Source: PALSA-612 sp963755155 (GTDB taxonomy: Bacteria; Actinomycetota; Thermoleophilia; Gaiellales; Gaiellaceae). From it: DNA of 64,000 nucleotides. The notes under the pieces were generated by a model. The model did no database searches. It worked only from the letters and a program-made list of their open reading frames with translations, and was not told the origin of the DNA. Location of the stretch: NCBI GenBank assembly GCA_963755155.1, contig CAVWIV010000004.1:248001-312000 (forward strand), read 5' to 3'. Shown piece after piece: positions 27,178 to 36,597 of this stretch; within the stretch, counting starts at the first letter, position 1, and every line of letters begins with the position of its first letter. The position numbers were made by a program, and so were the translations under genes.

Positions 27178-28811
27178 CGAGAGCCTGGCGCGGCTTCGTC
27201 CGGGCGTGGAACGCCATCCCGCTGCGCGAGCCGTGGCGCCTGCTCGTCCCGCTCCTCGTCGTCCACTGGCTCGCGCTCGTCGCGTTCACGACCCGCGTGA
27301 ACCACAACGGCTGGCTCTTCTACCAGGGCGGCGACCAGATCTGGTTCTGGACGACGGGCTGGCTGCTCGGCCACGGCTCGATCACCGTCCCGGCCGTCTC
27401 CCAGGGCTGGTCGATGTTGCTCGTGCCGTTTGCGTGGATCGGTGGGGCAGGCTTTCTCGGGGGCCTGCCGGGGACGGTGCTGCTGCAGGCACTCGTCGTC
27501 GCGCCCATCGCCCTCTGGTGCGTCTACGAGCTCGGCGCGCGCATCGGCGGCCGGGTGATCGGCTACTGGGCGGCCGCCATCTGGACGCTCGGGCCGTACG
27601 TCGCGATCCCGCTGTTCGTCCACCGCTACCACGACCGCTACGTCGACCAGTTCCTGCCGATGCCGCTCGGGCTGACGGCGATGGCCGACTACACGGGGAC
27701 GGTGTTCCTGCTCCTGTCAGCGGTCTTTACGCTCCGCGCGATCGAGAACCGCGACCCTGGGACGGTCGCCGTGGCCGGTCTCGCCGCCGGCTTCGCGGCG
27801 CTCGTGAAGCCGTCGAACCTCATCTTCCTCGCGGCTCCGATTGTGGCGCTGCTCGTGGCGCGGCGCTGGCGGGAGCTCGTCGTCGGCGGGGCGGCGCTCG
27901 CTCCCGCGGTGCTCGCGCTCGCTCTCTGGAAGTACCGCGGCTACGGCTACCTCCCCGCGTTCGCCTACCAGGAAGCGCATGTCGCGCTGGGCCCGGACTC
28001 GTTGCTCACGCCGTTCGACCGGTACACCGTCATCGACTGGGACAACATCGGCGACAACCTCGCGAGCCTGCGTGAGGTGTTCTGGAGCATGCGGGTGCTC
28101 CAGTTCCTGCCGTTCGCAGGTGCGATCGCCGTCGCCCGCCGGTCGGTGCCCGCCGCGCTCATGCTCTCCCTCTGGTTCTGGGGGTTCTTCGTGCTCAAGG
28201 GCTCGGCGGAGGACGCGACCGTCGACAGCGGCGCCTTCTTCCGGTTCCTGCTGCCCGGGATCCCCGCGTTCCTGCTGCTCGCTGCGTCGCTGCCGCTCTT
28301 GATCCCCAAGTACGGGGCAGATCTCGCCGTGCGCACTGCCGCACCCAAAGCTCGAGCGCTCGGCCGCCGGGCGCTCGTCACGGCCGTCGTCGTCCTCGGC
28401 GTGCTGCCCGTCGTCGCCGCGGCGGCGGCGTCACCCCTGCGGGGCCCGGACGAGGTGCTCCAACACATCGAGATCGGGCTGCCCGTGAGCGGCATCGAGC
28501 TCGAGGCGCAGGGCCGGCGGGTCGTCCGGCTCAGCTGGTCCAAGCCGAAGACGGGGTCGACGCGCGTCTTCTACAAGCTCTTCCGTAGCCCGGCAGACAC
28601 CGACTACCTCTGCTTCACGGACGGCTCGGGCGCCGACCGCTGCACTCTCGTGAGCGTGGAGCTCGACACGCTGCGGAGGACGAGCGCGGTCGACCGTCCC
28701 GGGCCGGGTGCCTGGACGTATCGGGTCGGCGCGGCGGCGAACTGGGTCGACGACCCTGAGCTCGGCGACGTCTTCCTGCTCTCGAACCCCGTCACCGTCC
28801 GCGTTCCGTGA
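27174..28811 (+). CDS. Polytopic membrane glycosyltransferase-like protein with C-terminal beta domain
   Basis: 545 residues. About ten membrane spans cover residues 20-440, and a soluble C-terminal region follows (about 445-545) with a fibronectin-like pattern (GRRVVRLSWSKPKTG, AWTYRVGAAANW). The first outer loop reads GWLFYQGGDQIWFWTTGWLL, resembling GT-C/mannosyltransferase loops, though the usual DE pair is replaced by GDQ. Starts on the ATGA of fcl and overlaps the next gene by four bases. Probably uses polyprenyl-phosphate sugars at the outer face. Intact. Confidence 0.72.
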
Positions 28812-30172
28812 CCCGCTGGGCCTGGCTCGGGCTCGCCGCGTTGCTCGCGATCGCGGGGTTCGTGTACCTCCGGGGTGTCGAGGCGGCCGCGAACTACGAC
28901 GAGGGCGTCTACCTCGCGTCGCTCGACGCGCTCCGGCACGGCCAGGAACTGGGGACGGACGTCTACGCCTCCCAGCCGCCCGGGTTCTACGTCCTGCTGC
29001 AGGCGCTGTCGCTGCTGCCGGGCGACGGCGTCGAAGGGATTCGTCTGGCGTTCGCGCTGCTGGCACTCCTCGGGCTGGTTGCCGCCTTCGCGATCGGCAG
29101 TAGGTTCGCCGGCCTCTGGGGTGGCTTCGGCGCCGCAGCCCTGCTCGCAATCACCGCACCATGGCCAGTGCAGGCTGCTCGCGTCCAGGCGGACACCGCG
29201 TCGGTCGCGCTCGCGCTCTGCGCGGTCGCGGTCGCGTTCTACGCCCGTCGTTGCTCGTGGCGGTGGGCAGCGGTAGGCGTGCTCGCCGGAGCGGCGGTCG
29301 CGGTCAAGCTCCTCGCCCTTCCTGTCATCGCGCCGCTGGCGGTCCTGCTCATTGCCCGCCGCTCGTGGCGCGCCGCGGCCGCCGCAGCCGCCGGGGCGCT
29401 CGCTGTCTGGGCAGTGCTGCTCGTCGCCTATGCGGGCGCGCTCGACGAGCTCTGGGAGTCGGTCGTCGCGGACCACGGAGACGCACGCGGCCTCGGCCCG
29501 TCGGTGGCCGACAACATCGAGCGCGTGCTTCTCCATCCGCTCGACTGGCGAACGCCGGCCGGAGTGCTCGTGCCCATCGGTCTTGTATCCGCAGTCATGC
29601 TCCTGCGCCGGCTAGAGCTGCTCGCCCTCGGGGCGTGGATCGCCGCATCGGCGGTTTTTCTCACGGCGCAGCAGCCCCTGCTAGATCACCACTTCGTCCT
29701 CCTCGCCGCCACGCTCGCATTGCCCGCTGGGGCAGGGCTCGGAGCGGCTGTGACGCGCACTCCGGTACCGGCCCGTTACGCCGTCGCTGGAGCGGCCGCG
29801 CTTGCGATCGCAGTCGGCCTTGCGCAAGAGGAGCGCCGACTCTGGGGCCAGGACGGCGAGCCGCCCGGCGTCACCTGGGCAGCGCAGCAGCTGCGAGCGC
29901 GAACCGGACCCGGCGAGCTCGTCGGCACTGACCTGCCGATCGTCGCGTACCTCGCCGACCGCCGGGTGCCCGGCCAGCTGGTCGACACGTCGTTCGTTCG
30001 CCTGGGAACAGGTTCGCTGACCGATGCCGAGATCCTCGAGGAGCTCGAAGGCGTTCGAGCGGTCGTCGTCGGCCGCGAATTCGCCAACAGGCCGTCGCTG
30101 GTTCGCGAGCTCGCGGCGCGCTACCCGGAGCAGGTCAGCATGGACGGCGTCACGATCTTTCTTTCTGCTTGA
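28808..30172 (+). CDS. GT39/ArnT-like polytopic glycosyltransferase
   Basis: 454 residues with GTG start at 28808 on the overlap with the previous stop. The first outer loop has ANYDEGVYLASLDALRHG, the DE-containing motif of PMT/ArnT-type GT-C enzymes, then YASQPPGFYVLLQALSLL, the usual P-rich second block. About nine to ten spans follow, then a soluble C-terminus of about 110 residues beginning WAAQQLRARTGPGELVGTDL. Transfers a sugar from a polyprenyl-phosphate donor outside the membrane. Last gene of the fucose operon; overlaps the opposing DUF2304 gene by 23 bases. Confidence 0.8.
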   Translation: MTRWAWLGLAALLAIAGFVYLRGVEAAANYDEGVYLASLDALRHGQELGTDVYASQPPGFYVLLQALSLLPGDGVEGIRLAFALLALLGLVAAFAIGSRFAGLWGGFGAAALLAITAPWPVQAARVQADTASVALALCAVAVAFYARRCSWRWAAVGVLAGAAVAVKLLALPVIAPLAVLLIARRSWRAAAAAAAGALAVWAVLLVAYAGALDELWESVVADHGDARGLGPSVADNIERVLLHPLDWRTPAGVLVPIGLVSAVMLLRRLELLALGAWIAASAVFLTAQQPLLDHHFVLLAATLALPAGAGLGAAVTRTPVPARYAVAGAAALAIAVGLAQEERRLWGQDGEPPGVTWAAQQLRARTGPGELVGTDLPIVAYLADRRVPGQLVDTSFVRLGTGSLTDAEILEELEGVRAVVVGREFANRPSLVRELAARYPEQVSMDGVTIFLSA

Positions 30173-30506
30173 GCTTCTCCTCGAGGATCGCGAGCCGCTG
30201 CGCGAGCGTGACGTTCTGGTCGACGAGCTTCGAGATCGCCATCGAGTAGTCGAGCAGCACGAGGAGGATGAAGAACACCGCCACCGCGAACAGCACCGCC
30301 GGCGGGTACGTCTCGACGCCGAACCAGTCAGCGATCGTGTTCGTCGCAGATCGCCAGAGCGAGAGCACGAGCAACACGAGCCCGGTCACAAGCCAGAGCA
30401 GCGCGTAGCGCTCCTTCAGGCGCCGCTTGCGAATGAGCTCGAGCACGACGAGCACGAGCAGCACGGAGGCGATCGCGCCGGCGATCGAGAAGGTGAGCGG
30501 CGTCAC
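30150..30506 (-). CDS. DUF2304 family small membrane protein
   Basis: 118 residues with three predicted membrane spans (residues about 5-22, 34-52, 68-86) and a C-terminal helical tail rich in Lys/Glu (LAQRLAILEEKLKQKE). The segment RRRLKERYALLWL is the recognised DUF2304 signature. These proteins usually sit next to DPM-like GT2 enzymes and are thought to assist them at the membrane; the GT2 here precedes it and shares four bases. Molecular function not established. Confidence 0.85.
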   Translation of the reverse strand: MTPLTFSIAGAIASVLLVLVVLELIRKRRLKERYALLWLVTGLVLLVLSLWRSATNTIADWFGVETYPPAVLFAVAVFFILLVLLDYSMAISKLVDQNVTLAQRLAILEEKLKQKERS

Positions 30507-31240
30507 CGCATGTCCCCCGGGACGGCGTGGCGGCGGAACATGGCGACGAAGAGTGCGAGCAGCACCTTGGCGAGAAAGTACGTGGACTTGAGGACGCCGT
30601 GGGACGACGTGCCCGCGAGGCGCTCGCGCATCGGCGCGGGAACCTCGACTCGGCGCAGCCGGTGCTTCGCCACGAGCACGGTCGCCTCCACCTCGGGGAA
30701 CTCGTGCGGATAGTCGTTCGCGAAGAGCTCGATCGCGTCCCGGTTGAGCGCCTGGAAGCCTGACGACGGGTCCGTGACCTTCTGCCTCGTGACGGCTGAC
30801 GCCGCGCTCGCGAGGATGCGGTTGCCGAGATTGCGGTGCGCGGACTGCTTGTAGCCGCCGTCGCCGAGGTAGCGCGAGCCGACGGCGACGTCCGCCTGTC
30901 CGTCGAGCACGGGCGCGATCAGCGCCGGGAGGTGCGCGGCATCGTGCTGGCCGTCCCCGTCGAGGCGAACGGCGAGCTCGAAGTCGTTCTCGAGCGCGTA
31001 GCGGAACGCCGTCTGCACGGAGCCGCCAATGCCGAGGTTGTACGGGAGCGTGAGCACCCGCGCGCCCTTCTCGTCGGCAACCGACGTCGTGCTGTCGTCG
31101 GAGCCGTCGTCCACGACGACGACCTCGAAGCCGGGGTCGAAGTCGCGGATCTCGTCGATCACGCGCGCGACCGAGCCCTCCTCGTTGTACGCCGGCACGA
31201 TCGCGAGCCGCCGCAGCGCCGCGAGGCGCGGGTCAGCCAC
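30503..31240 (-). CDS. DPM-like family 2 glycosyltransferase
   Basis: 245 residues, intact. LAIVPAYNEEGSVARVIDEI and VVVDDGSDDST form the donor site; VRLDGDGQHD is the metal-binding DxD region; DPSSGFQALNRDAIELF is the polyprenyl-phosphate mannose/glucose synthase signature. Likely makes a polyprenyl-phosphate sugar, the donor type used by the GT-C proteins of the window. The start GTG 31240 overlaps the upstream stop by eight bases. It is followed by DUF2304, a standard pairing. Confidence 0.9.
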   Translation of the reverse strand: MADPRLAALRRLAIVPAYNEEGSVARVIDEIRDFDPGFEVVVVDDGSDDSTTSVADEKGARVLTLPYNLGIGGSVQTAFRYALENDFELAVRLDGDGQHDAAHLPALIAPVLDGQADVAVGSRYLGDGGYKQSAHRNLGNRILASAASAVTRQKVTDPSSGFQALNRDAIELFANDYPHEFPEVEATVLVAKHRLRRVEVPAPMRERLAGTSSHGVLKSTYFLAKVLLALFVAMFRRHAVPGDMR

Positions 31241-32447
31241 CGACCGTTGCACCCGAGCGCACGCCGACGAGCTCCAGCAGCTGCCGCGCGCGATGGAGAT
31301 ACGTGTGCTCGTCGAGCGCACGCCCGCGGGCGGCCCGACCCATCTCCTCCAGGCGGCCGGAATCCCCGAGCAGCTCCTCGTACGTCGCGACTGCCTCGTC
31401 CGCGCTATTGACGACCAGCAGCTCGCGACCGGGCTCGAACCAGCGCTCGATGCCCTCGTGTGGATTCGAGACGATGGCCGCGCCGGACATCGCCAGCTCG
31501 AACGGCCGCGACGTCGAAGAGGCGGGCACGGTCGCGTGCGATCGCCGTGTGATGTTGAGGTTGATGCGTGCCGCCGAGATCGCGTTCGAGAAGACGTTGA
31601 ACGGGACGTCGCCGGTGTACCGCGCACTGCCGGTGTCGGCGCGAAAGTCGTTGCCCCCGAGCGTGAAGTCCACCTGCGGCAGGCGGCTGCTGGGCTCGAT
31701 CACGAGCGCGTCGATCCACTCGGCGCGGAACTTCTCGCCGTATCCGTAGAAGAACACGTCGGTCGTCTTCTCGACCGGCAGCGGCCGGAAGAGCTCGGGG
31801 TCTGCGCCCCAGAAGATCGCCTCGGCGCGCCGCGCGCCCAGCTCGCGCAACCGCTCCAGGCCACCCTCCGAGTTGGATACCACGAGGTCGTACTCGGACG
31901 GATCCGCGCCGTGGTAGTAGTTGAAGCCGGTGTCCATGCCGCCGAACTCCGGCAGGCTCATCGGCACGTCGCCGTCGTAGAAGACGACCGGCACGGAGAA
32001 CCGCTCGCGGAGCTTCGTCGCCACGCCGCGCAAGTGGCTCATCGGCACGGTGAAGACGACAACGGCGTCGACATCCCCCTCGCGCTCGAGTATCCGCTCG
32101 AGGTGGCGCTGCCAGCGCGGCGTCACCCAGCGCCAGATGACATCGCGGACGACGCGGTCGGACGTCGTATCGGGCGGGCTCTCTTCGGCGCGGCGGATGT
32201 GCGTGTCGCCCTTGATGCGGGCGACGAGGTCTCGTCCGCCGGCGAACAGCTCCCCCTCGCGGTAGCACGGGTTCGGCTCCGTGCGCCACCAGGGCGCCTC
32301 GACGGGCCGGCCGCGGTACGGCGTGACGATGAGGTCGACGCCGGCCTCGTGCAAGCCTTTCCACAGCTGCCACCACGCGGGCGTGCATCCGTACTTGAAG
32401 TCGAGGTCGATGGCCGAGGCAACGGCCAGAATTTTCGGCGGTCTCAC
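31233..32447 (-). CDS. CgeB-like glycosyltransferase
   Basis: 404 residues, intact, GTG start at 32447. The N-terminal domain contains YGCTPAWWQLWKGLHEAG and VVVFTVPMSHLRGVATKL. The C-terminal domain has FYGYGEKFRAEWIDAL, ARINLNITRRSHATVPASS and SRPFELAMSGAAIVSNPHEG, the pattern of the Glyco_trans_1_2/CgeB group with its conserved E in RPFE. Cytoplasmic retaining-type transferase; sugar unknown. A weak CATACT box lies eight bases before the start. Overlaps the GT2 behind it. Confidence 0.8.
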   Translation of the reverse strand: MRPPKILAVASAIDLDFKYGCTPAWWQLWKGLHEAGVDLIVTPYRGRPVEAPWWRTEPNPCYREGELFAGGRDLVARIKGDTHIRRAEESPPDTTSDRVVRDVIWRWVTPRWQRHLERILEREGDVDAVVVFTVPMSHLRGVATKLRERFSVPVVFYDGDVPMSLPEFGGMDTGFNYYHGADPSEYDLVVSNSEGGLERLRELGARRAEAIFWGADPELFRPLPVEKTTDVFFYGYGEKFRAEWIDALVIEPSSRLPQVDFTLGGNDFRADTGSARYTGDVPFNVFSNAISAARINLNITRRSHATVPASSTSRPFELAMSGAAIVSNPHEGIERWFEPGRELLVVNSADEAVATYEELLGDSGRLEEMGRAARGRALDEHTYLHRARQLLELVGVRSGATVGG

Positions 32448-32471
32448 GGCGCCTCAGTATGGCGGCGGTGC

Positions 32472-32492
32472 CAGGCACGAGTTACGTGTCTG
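32472..32492. repeat. Hairpin between the sugar transferase stop and the CgeB-like gene
   Basis: CAGGCACG - AGTTA - CGTGTCTG forms an 8-bp stem with one G-T pair in the RNA. The right end also holds GGTGCCAGGCAC / GTGTCTGTGCC words. It lies 14 bases past the TGA of the sugar transferase gene on the minus strand. There is no U tract, so it is a weak terminator candidate or a small repeat element. Confidence 0.4.
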
Positions 32493-32505
32493 TGCCAACG
32501 CTGTG

Positions 32506-34020
32506 TCAATAGGCGCCCCGCTGGGAGATGACCGCCGGGATCGTGCGCGCGAGGATCGAGATGTCGAGCCAGATCGACCAGTTGTCGAGGTAGTAGAAGT
32601 CGAGCCGCACGAGGTCGTCGAACGAGAGGTTCGACCGCCCTGAGATCTGCCATAGACCCGTCATCCCCGGCAACACGAGGTAGCGCTTGAGGTGCCACTC
32701 CGCGAGGAGGTTGTAGTCGCGCGTCGGCAGCGGGCGGGGGCCGACGAGGCTCATCTCGCCGCGCAGGACGTTGACGACGTTCGGGATCTCGTCGAGCGAG
32801 AAGCGGCGCAGGAACCGCCCGAACCTCGTCACGCGCGGGTCGTCGCGGATCTTGAAGAGCGCGCCGGCCGCCTCGTTCTCATCCTCGAGCTCGGCCTGCT
32901 GCTCGGCGGCGTCCGCGTACATCGTCCGGAACTTCACCATGCCGAACTCGCGTTCACCGAGCCCGACGCGACGGTCGCGATAGAGCACGGGCCCGCGAGA
33001 CGAAAGCTTCACGCCGGCGGCGATTGCGAGCCAGAGCGGCAGGCCGACGACAAGCACGAGCAGCGACACGACGATGTCGAAGCCCCGCTTCAGCGCCCAG
33101 TCCGTGCCGACGAGCACGGGGGGCGTGATCTCGAAGAGCGGAATGCCCTGGCCGGGCACGTAGTCGGCGTGCTTCGTCAGCAGCTCCGTCGTCCGCGGTG
33201 CGATGCGGATGCGAACGCCCGAGCGGTGCGCCTGGTCGACGAGCTCGAGCAGCTCCCGCTCGCCGAAGTCCGTGTCGGTGACGATCAGCTCGTCAATGGG
33301 GTGCTCGGCGAGCACCGCCCGCAGCGAGTCGGCGCCCCCGAGCCGGGGCAGCGGCACGTCCGTCTCCTCCTCGGCGGTGACGACGCCGAGCAGCTCGTAG
33401 TCGATGCCGCTGCGGGCGGAGCCGAGCGTCCTGTAGAGATGGACGAGGTGTTCGCCCTCGCCCACGAGCACGGCGCGCCGGCGGATGCCGAGCAGGTGGA
33501 AGATCTCGCGCGTGACGACGTCGTAGCTCGCCCGGAAGAGCCCGATGAGCACGACGGCAAAGATGGCCGTCGTCGGGATGAGGCCGAACGTCGAGAACTC
33601 GTGGCCGATGCCGACGCCGAATGCGAAGGTCAGCAGCGCGACGAGGAAGATCGAGGCGACGATCCGCCCGAACCCCGGACGCCGCTCGCGCGTCGCGTAG
33701 AGCCGCGCTTGCGAGAACACGAGCACCGTCACGAGCGCGGCGAACGGCAGGTAGTCGGGAAGCGCCTCTCCCCAGAGGAGCCCCCAGAACACCGTGTTGC
33801 CGTAGTAGACGTCCCGCAGGACGAGAGCGGCGTAGATCGCGATGGTCAGGCCGATGATGTCGAGCGCGATCAGGCAGGCGACGCCGCCGACGCGGAACAT
33901 GATCGTTCGCAGCTGTGCGCGGGCGAGGCCGAACGGCCTGCCACGCCGGATGTCCCCGAGGTCGCGGTGCTCCTCCGGCGCGCCGGCGGGGTGCTCCGAG
34001 GGCGCAGGCTCGCTTGCCAC
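32506..34020 (-). CDS. Polyprenyl glycosylphosphotransferase (WbaP/CpsE-like, long form)
   Basis: 504 residues. Four N-terminal membrane spans (about 40-160) are followed by a CoA_binding_3/Rossmann-like module (AVLVGEGEHLVHLYRTLG), one more span at about 290-310, and the catalytic bacterial sugar transferase domain (about 285-504). VKFRTMYADA, RRFSLDEIPNVVNVLRGEMS, VGPRPLPTRDY and LPGMTGLWQISGRSNLSFDD are hallmark segments. Transfers a hexose-1-phosphate, commonly galactose or glucose, to undecaprenyl phosphate to begin a glycan. GTG 34020 lies nine bases after TACACT. Intact. Confidence 0.93.
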   Translation of the reverse strand: MASEPAPSEHPAGAPEEHRDLGDIRRGRPFGLARAQLRTIMFRVGGVACLIALDIIGLTIAIYAALVLRDVYYGNTVFWGLLWGEALPDYLPFAALVTVLVFSQARLYATRERRPGFGRIVASIFLVALLTFAFGVGIGHEFSTFGLIPTTAIFAVVLIGLFRASYDVVTREIFHLLGIRRRAVLVGEGEHLVHLYRTLGSARSGIDYELLGVVTAEEETDVPLPRLGGADSLRAVLAEHPIDELIVTDTDFGERELLELVDQAHRSGVRIRIAPRTTELLTKHADYVPGQGIPLFEITPPVLVGTDWALKRGFDIVVSLLVLVVGLPLWLAIAAGVKLSSRGPVLYRDRRVGLGEREFGMVKFRTMYADAAEQQAELEDENEAAGALFKIRDDPRVTRFGRFLRRFSLDEIPNVVNVLRGEMSLVGPRPLPTRDYNLLAEWHLKRYLVLPGMTGLWQISGRSNLSFDDLVRLDFYYLDNWSIWLDISILARTIPAVISQRGAY

Positions 34021-34027
34021 GGAAGTG

Positions 34028-34761
34028 TCAGTGTAGGGCGAAGTCCCGCTCGGGGAGGCCGGTCGCGGCCTCGTCGCAGCCGGTCGAGATCGGTGGGTTC
34101 GCACCGCCTGCCGAGCACGGTGCGAGCGCCCACCGTAGCGCCACGCGACGCCTTCCCCGACAGCAGGTCCGTGTCGTGGAAGTACGCGTGGACGTATGCC
34201 GGGAGCGAGCGATGCCGCCCGCGCCGCCATGCCGAGCGAGTGCGTCGACGGCAGCTCGAGGAGCCGCTTGCCGTCGGCGAGCGTGAGCCACGCCGGGCTC
34301 ACGGCGGAGAGGCGCGGCGCGCCCTCGTCGAGATAGGACGGAACGAACGCCGTCCCCGTGCAGTCCGCGTAGCCGAACTCGGCCAGCACGGAGGCCACGC
34401 CATCGTCCATGTACCAGCCGCCACCACAGAAGAACCGCGGCTGGAGCCCGTGCTCGCGCAGCCAGAACGCCTCGCGGCGGACGCGCTCCGCGTGCTCGGC
34501 GCCGCCTGCAGCCGGACGCGCATGCGTCGGTCCGACGAAGTGCGTGTGGTGGCCGAGCGGGCCACGCGAAGCAGCCTTGCGGGCGCGCCCGAGCCAGAGC
34601 TCGGCGTCCTCGCCAGCGTCCGCGTCCGGCGGCCGCAAGAGCGCCGCGATCGCGAATCCGCCCGGCCGGCGCTCCTGGAGCCGCGAGAAGCGCTGCCAGC
34701 AATCGTCGTCGAGCGGACGTTCGACGTGGCAAGACACGACTGCGTACGGTTTGTCCGTCAT
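34028..34761 (-). CDS. Polysaccharide-deacetylase-like protein, several frameshifts
   Basis: About 244 residues. The first frame gives KPYAVVSCHVERPLDD, RGPLGHHTHFVGPTHA, LQPRFFCGGGWYMDDGV and ELPSTHSLGMAARA, a deacetylase-like barrel with His pairs. Near 34208 it shifts to PAYVHAYFHDTDLLSGKASR. Further shifts near 34135, 34120 and 34075 are needed to follow RVALRWAL, VLGRRCEPTDLDRLR and DEAATGLPERDFALH to TGA 34028. Either four close sequence errors or a decaying 3' end. The start is ATG 34761 (ATG 34770 also possible); it overlaps the start of asnB on the other strand. Role: possibly sugar N-deacetylation. Confidence 0.65.
34030..34035 (-). promoter_or_regulatory. -10 box of the sugar transferase gene
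   Basis: TACACT followed by nine bases and GTG 34020. Its last T is the first base of the TGA stop of the upstream deacetylase-like gene, so promoter and stop codon are fused. Confidence 0.5.
34745..34750 (+). promoter_or_regulatory. -10 box of asnB inside the opposing gene
   Basis: TACGGT followed by nine bases and ATG 34760. It lies within the first codons of the deacetylase-like gene on the other strand. Confidence 0.45.
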
Positions 34762-36597
34762 GTGCGGCATCTGCGGATTCCTAGCACCCTCGCGGCCAGG
34801 GAGACCGGGCGGTCGTCGAGCGGATGAACGCCGCGCTCGTCCATCGCGGCCCGGACGAGGGCTCGGTCGACGCCTATGGACGCTGCGTGCTCGGCAACCG
34901 GCGCCTGCAGATCATCGACCTCGTCACCGGCAGCCAGCCCGTCGAGAACGAGGCGGGGGACGTCGTCGCGGTCTTCAACGGCGAGATCTACAACTTCCTC
35001 GAGCTCCGCGAGGACCTCGCCCGGCGCGGGCACGAGATCCGCGGCACCGGCGACACGCCCGTCATCCCGCACCTGTACGAGGAGTACGGGTCGAGGTTCG
35101 CCGAGCACCTGTCGGGGATGTTCACGGTCGCGCTCTGGGATCAGACGCGCGAACGCCTCGTGCTCGCTCGCGACCGAATCGGCAAGAAGCCGCTCCTGTG
35201 GACGCAGCTCCCGGACGGCTCGCTCGCGTTCGCCTCCGAGCTGAAGGCGCTGCTGCGCCTGCCGCGGGTGTCGCGTGAGGTCGACCCGATCGCGATCGAC
35301 GCGTACCTCGCGCTCCAGTACGTCCCGGGCGGGACGGGTCTCCAGAGCGTCGAGAAGCTGCCGCCGGGGCACGTGCTCGTCGCGGAGAACGGCACGGTTC
35401 GCCTTGAGCGGTACGCGCAGCTCGAGCAGCTCGGGCCGGAGAGCGAGGGCGACTGGCTCGCGCTCGTCCGCGAGCGCGTCGAAGCGGCCGTCCGCCGCCG
35501 CCTGATCTCCGACGTGCCGCTGGGCGCGCTGCTCTCGGGCGGCATCGACTCGAGCATCGTCGTCAGCCTCATGGCGCAGGCGTCGTCGCAGCCCGTCCGC
35601 ACGTTCACGATCTGCTTCGCCGACGAGCGCTACGACGAGCGTCGCTACGCGCGCGCCGTCGCCGAGCGCTATGCGACGGAGCACGAGGAGATCGAGCTCG
35701 AAGGGGACATGGCGGACGCGCTACCGCGCCTCGCGGAGTCGTTCGACGAGCCGCTCGGCGACGACGCGGCGCTGCCGCTCTATCCTCGTCTGCGAGGCGG
35801 CGCGGCAGCACGTCACGGTCGCGCTCACGGGCGACGGCGGCGACGAGTCGTTCGCCGGCTACGAGCGTTACGTCGCGCACGAGCTGGCGGGCAAGCTGCA
35901 TGTTCCCGGCGTCGGCACTGCCGCTCGCGCGCTGCGCTTCATTGGCAAGGAGCGCCGGTCGACCGCCGTTCGCGCTGCGCGCCTTCTCGAGGCCGCCGCT
36001 TCACCACGCGGGGAGCGCTACGGACGGCTGATGGAGGTGTTTCCGGCCGAAGCTCGTGTCGACCTGCTCGAACCCGACTTCGTGCCGCGTCCCGCCCCCG
36101 CCTGGCAGCTCCTCGGCCCGCCACCGGCGGATGGCATCGCCGGCCTTCAGCTGCTCGACATCCAGACGTATCTGCCCGGCGACCTCCTCCTGAAAGCCGA
36201 CATCGCGTCGATGGCGCACTCGCTCGAGCTCCGCTCGCCGTTGCTCGACTGGGAGGTGCTCGAGCTCGGCGTCTCGCTGCCGCGCGAGCTGAAGACGAAG
36301 GGCAGGCGCGGCAAGGAGGCGCTGCGGCGGGCGTTCGCCGCCGACCTGCCGGATGAGGTGGCGGAGCGTGGCAAGTCCGGCTTCGGCGTGCCGCTCGCGG
36401 ACTGGTTCCGCAACGGCCTGCGGGAGCTCGCCGGAGATGTGCTCCTCGACTCGCGCGCGCGCAACCGCGGGCAGCTGCGGCCGCGGGCGGTCGAGCGACT
36501 GCTCACGGACCACGTCGACGGCCGTGCCGACCACGGCCACGGGCTGTGGTGCCTGCTCATGCTCGAGCTCTGGCAACGTACGCACCTCGACGGGTGA
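34760..36597 (+). CDS. asnB: Glutamine-dependent amidotransferase of the asparagine synthase (AsnB) family, two frameshifts
   Basis: About 611 residues. Starts MCGICGF, so Cys2 is the glutaminase nucleophile and the start is certain. An indel at about 34790-34806 follows. Then come HRGPDEGS, LGNRRLQIIDL and NGEIYNFLELREDLARRG (glutaminase), LSGGIDSSIV (ATP-pyrophosphatase loop) and, after a second indel at about 35792 (one extra C fits), VALTGDGGDESFAGYERYVA. The C-terminus is complete with RGKSGFGVPL. In glycan loci such proteins amidate uronic acids rather than make asparagine, and that is favoured here. Operon with a membrane GT, a methyltransferase and a GT4. Confidence 0.88.
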
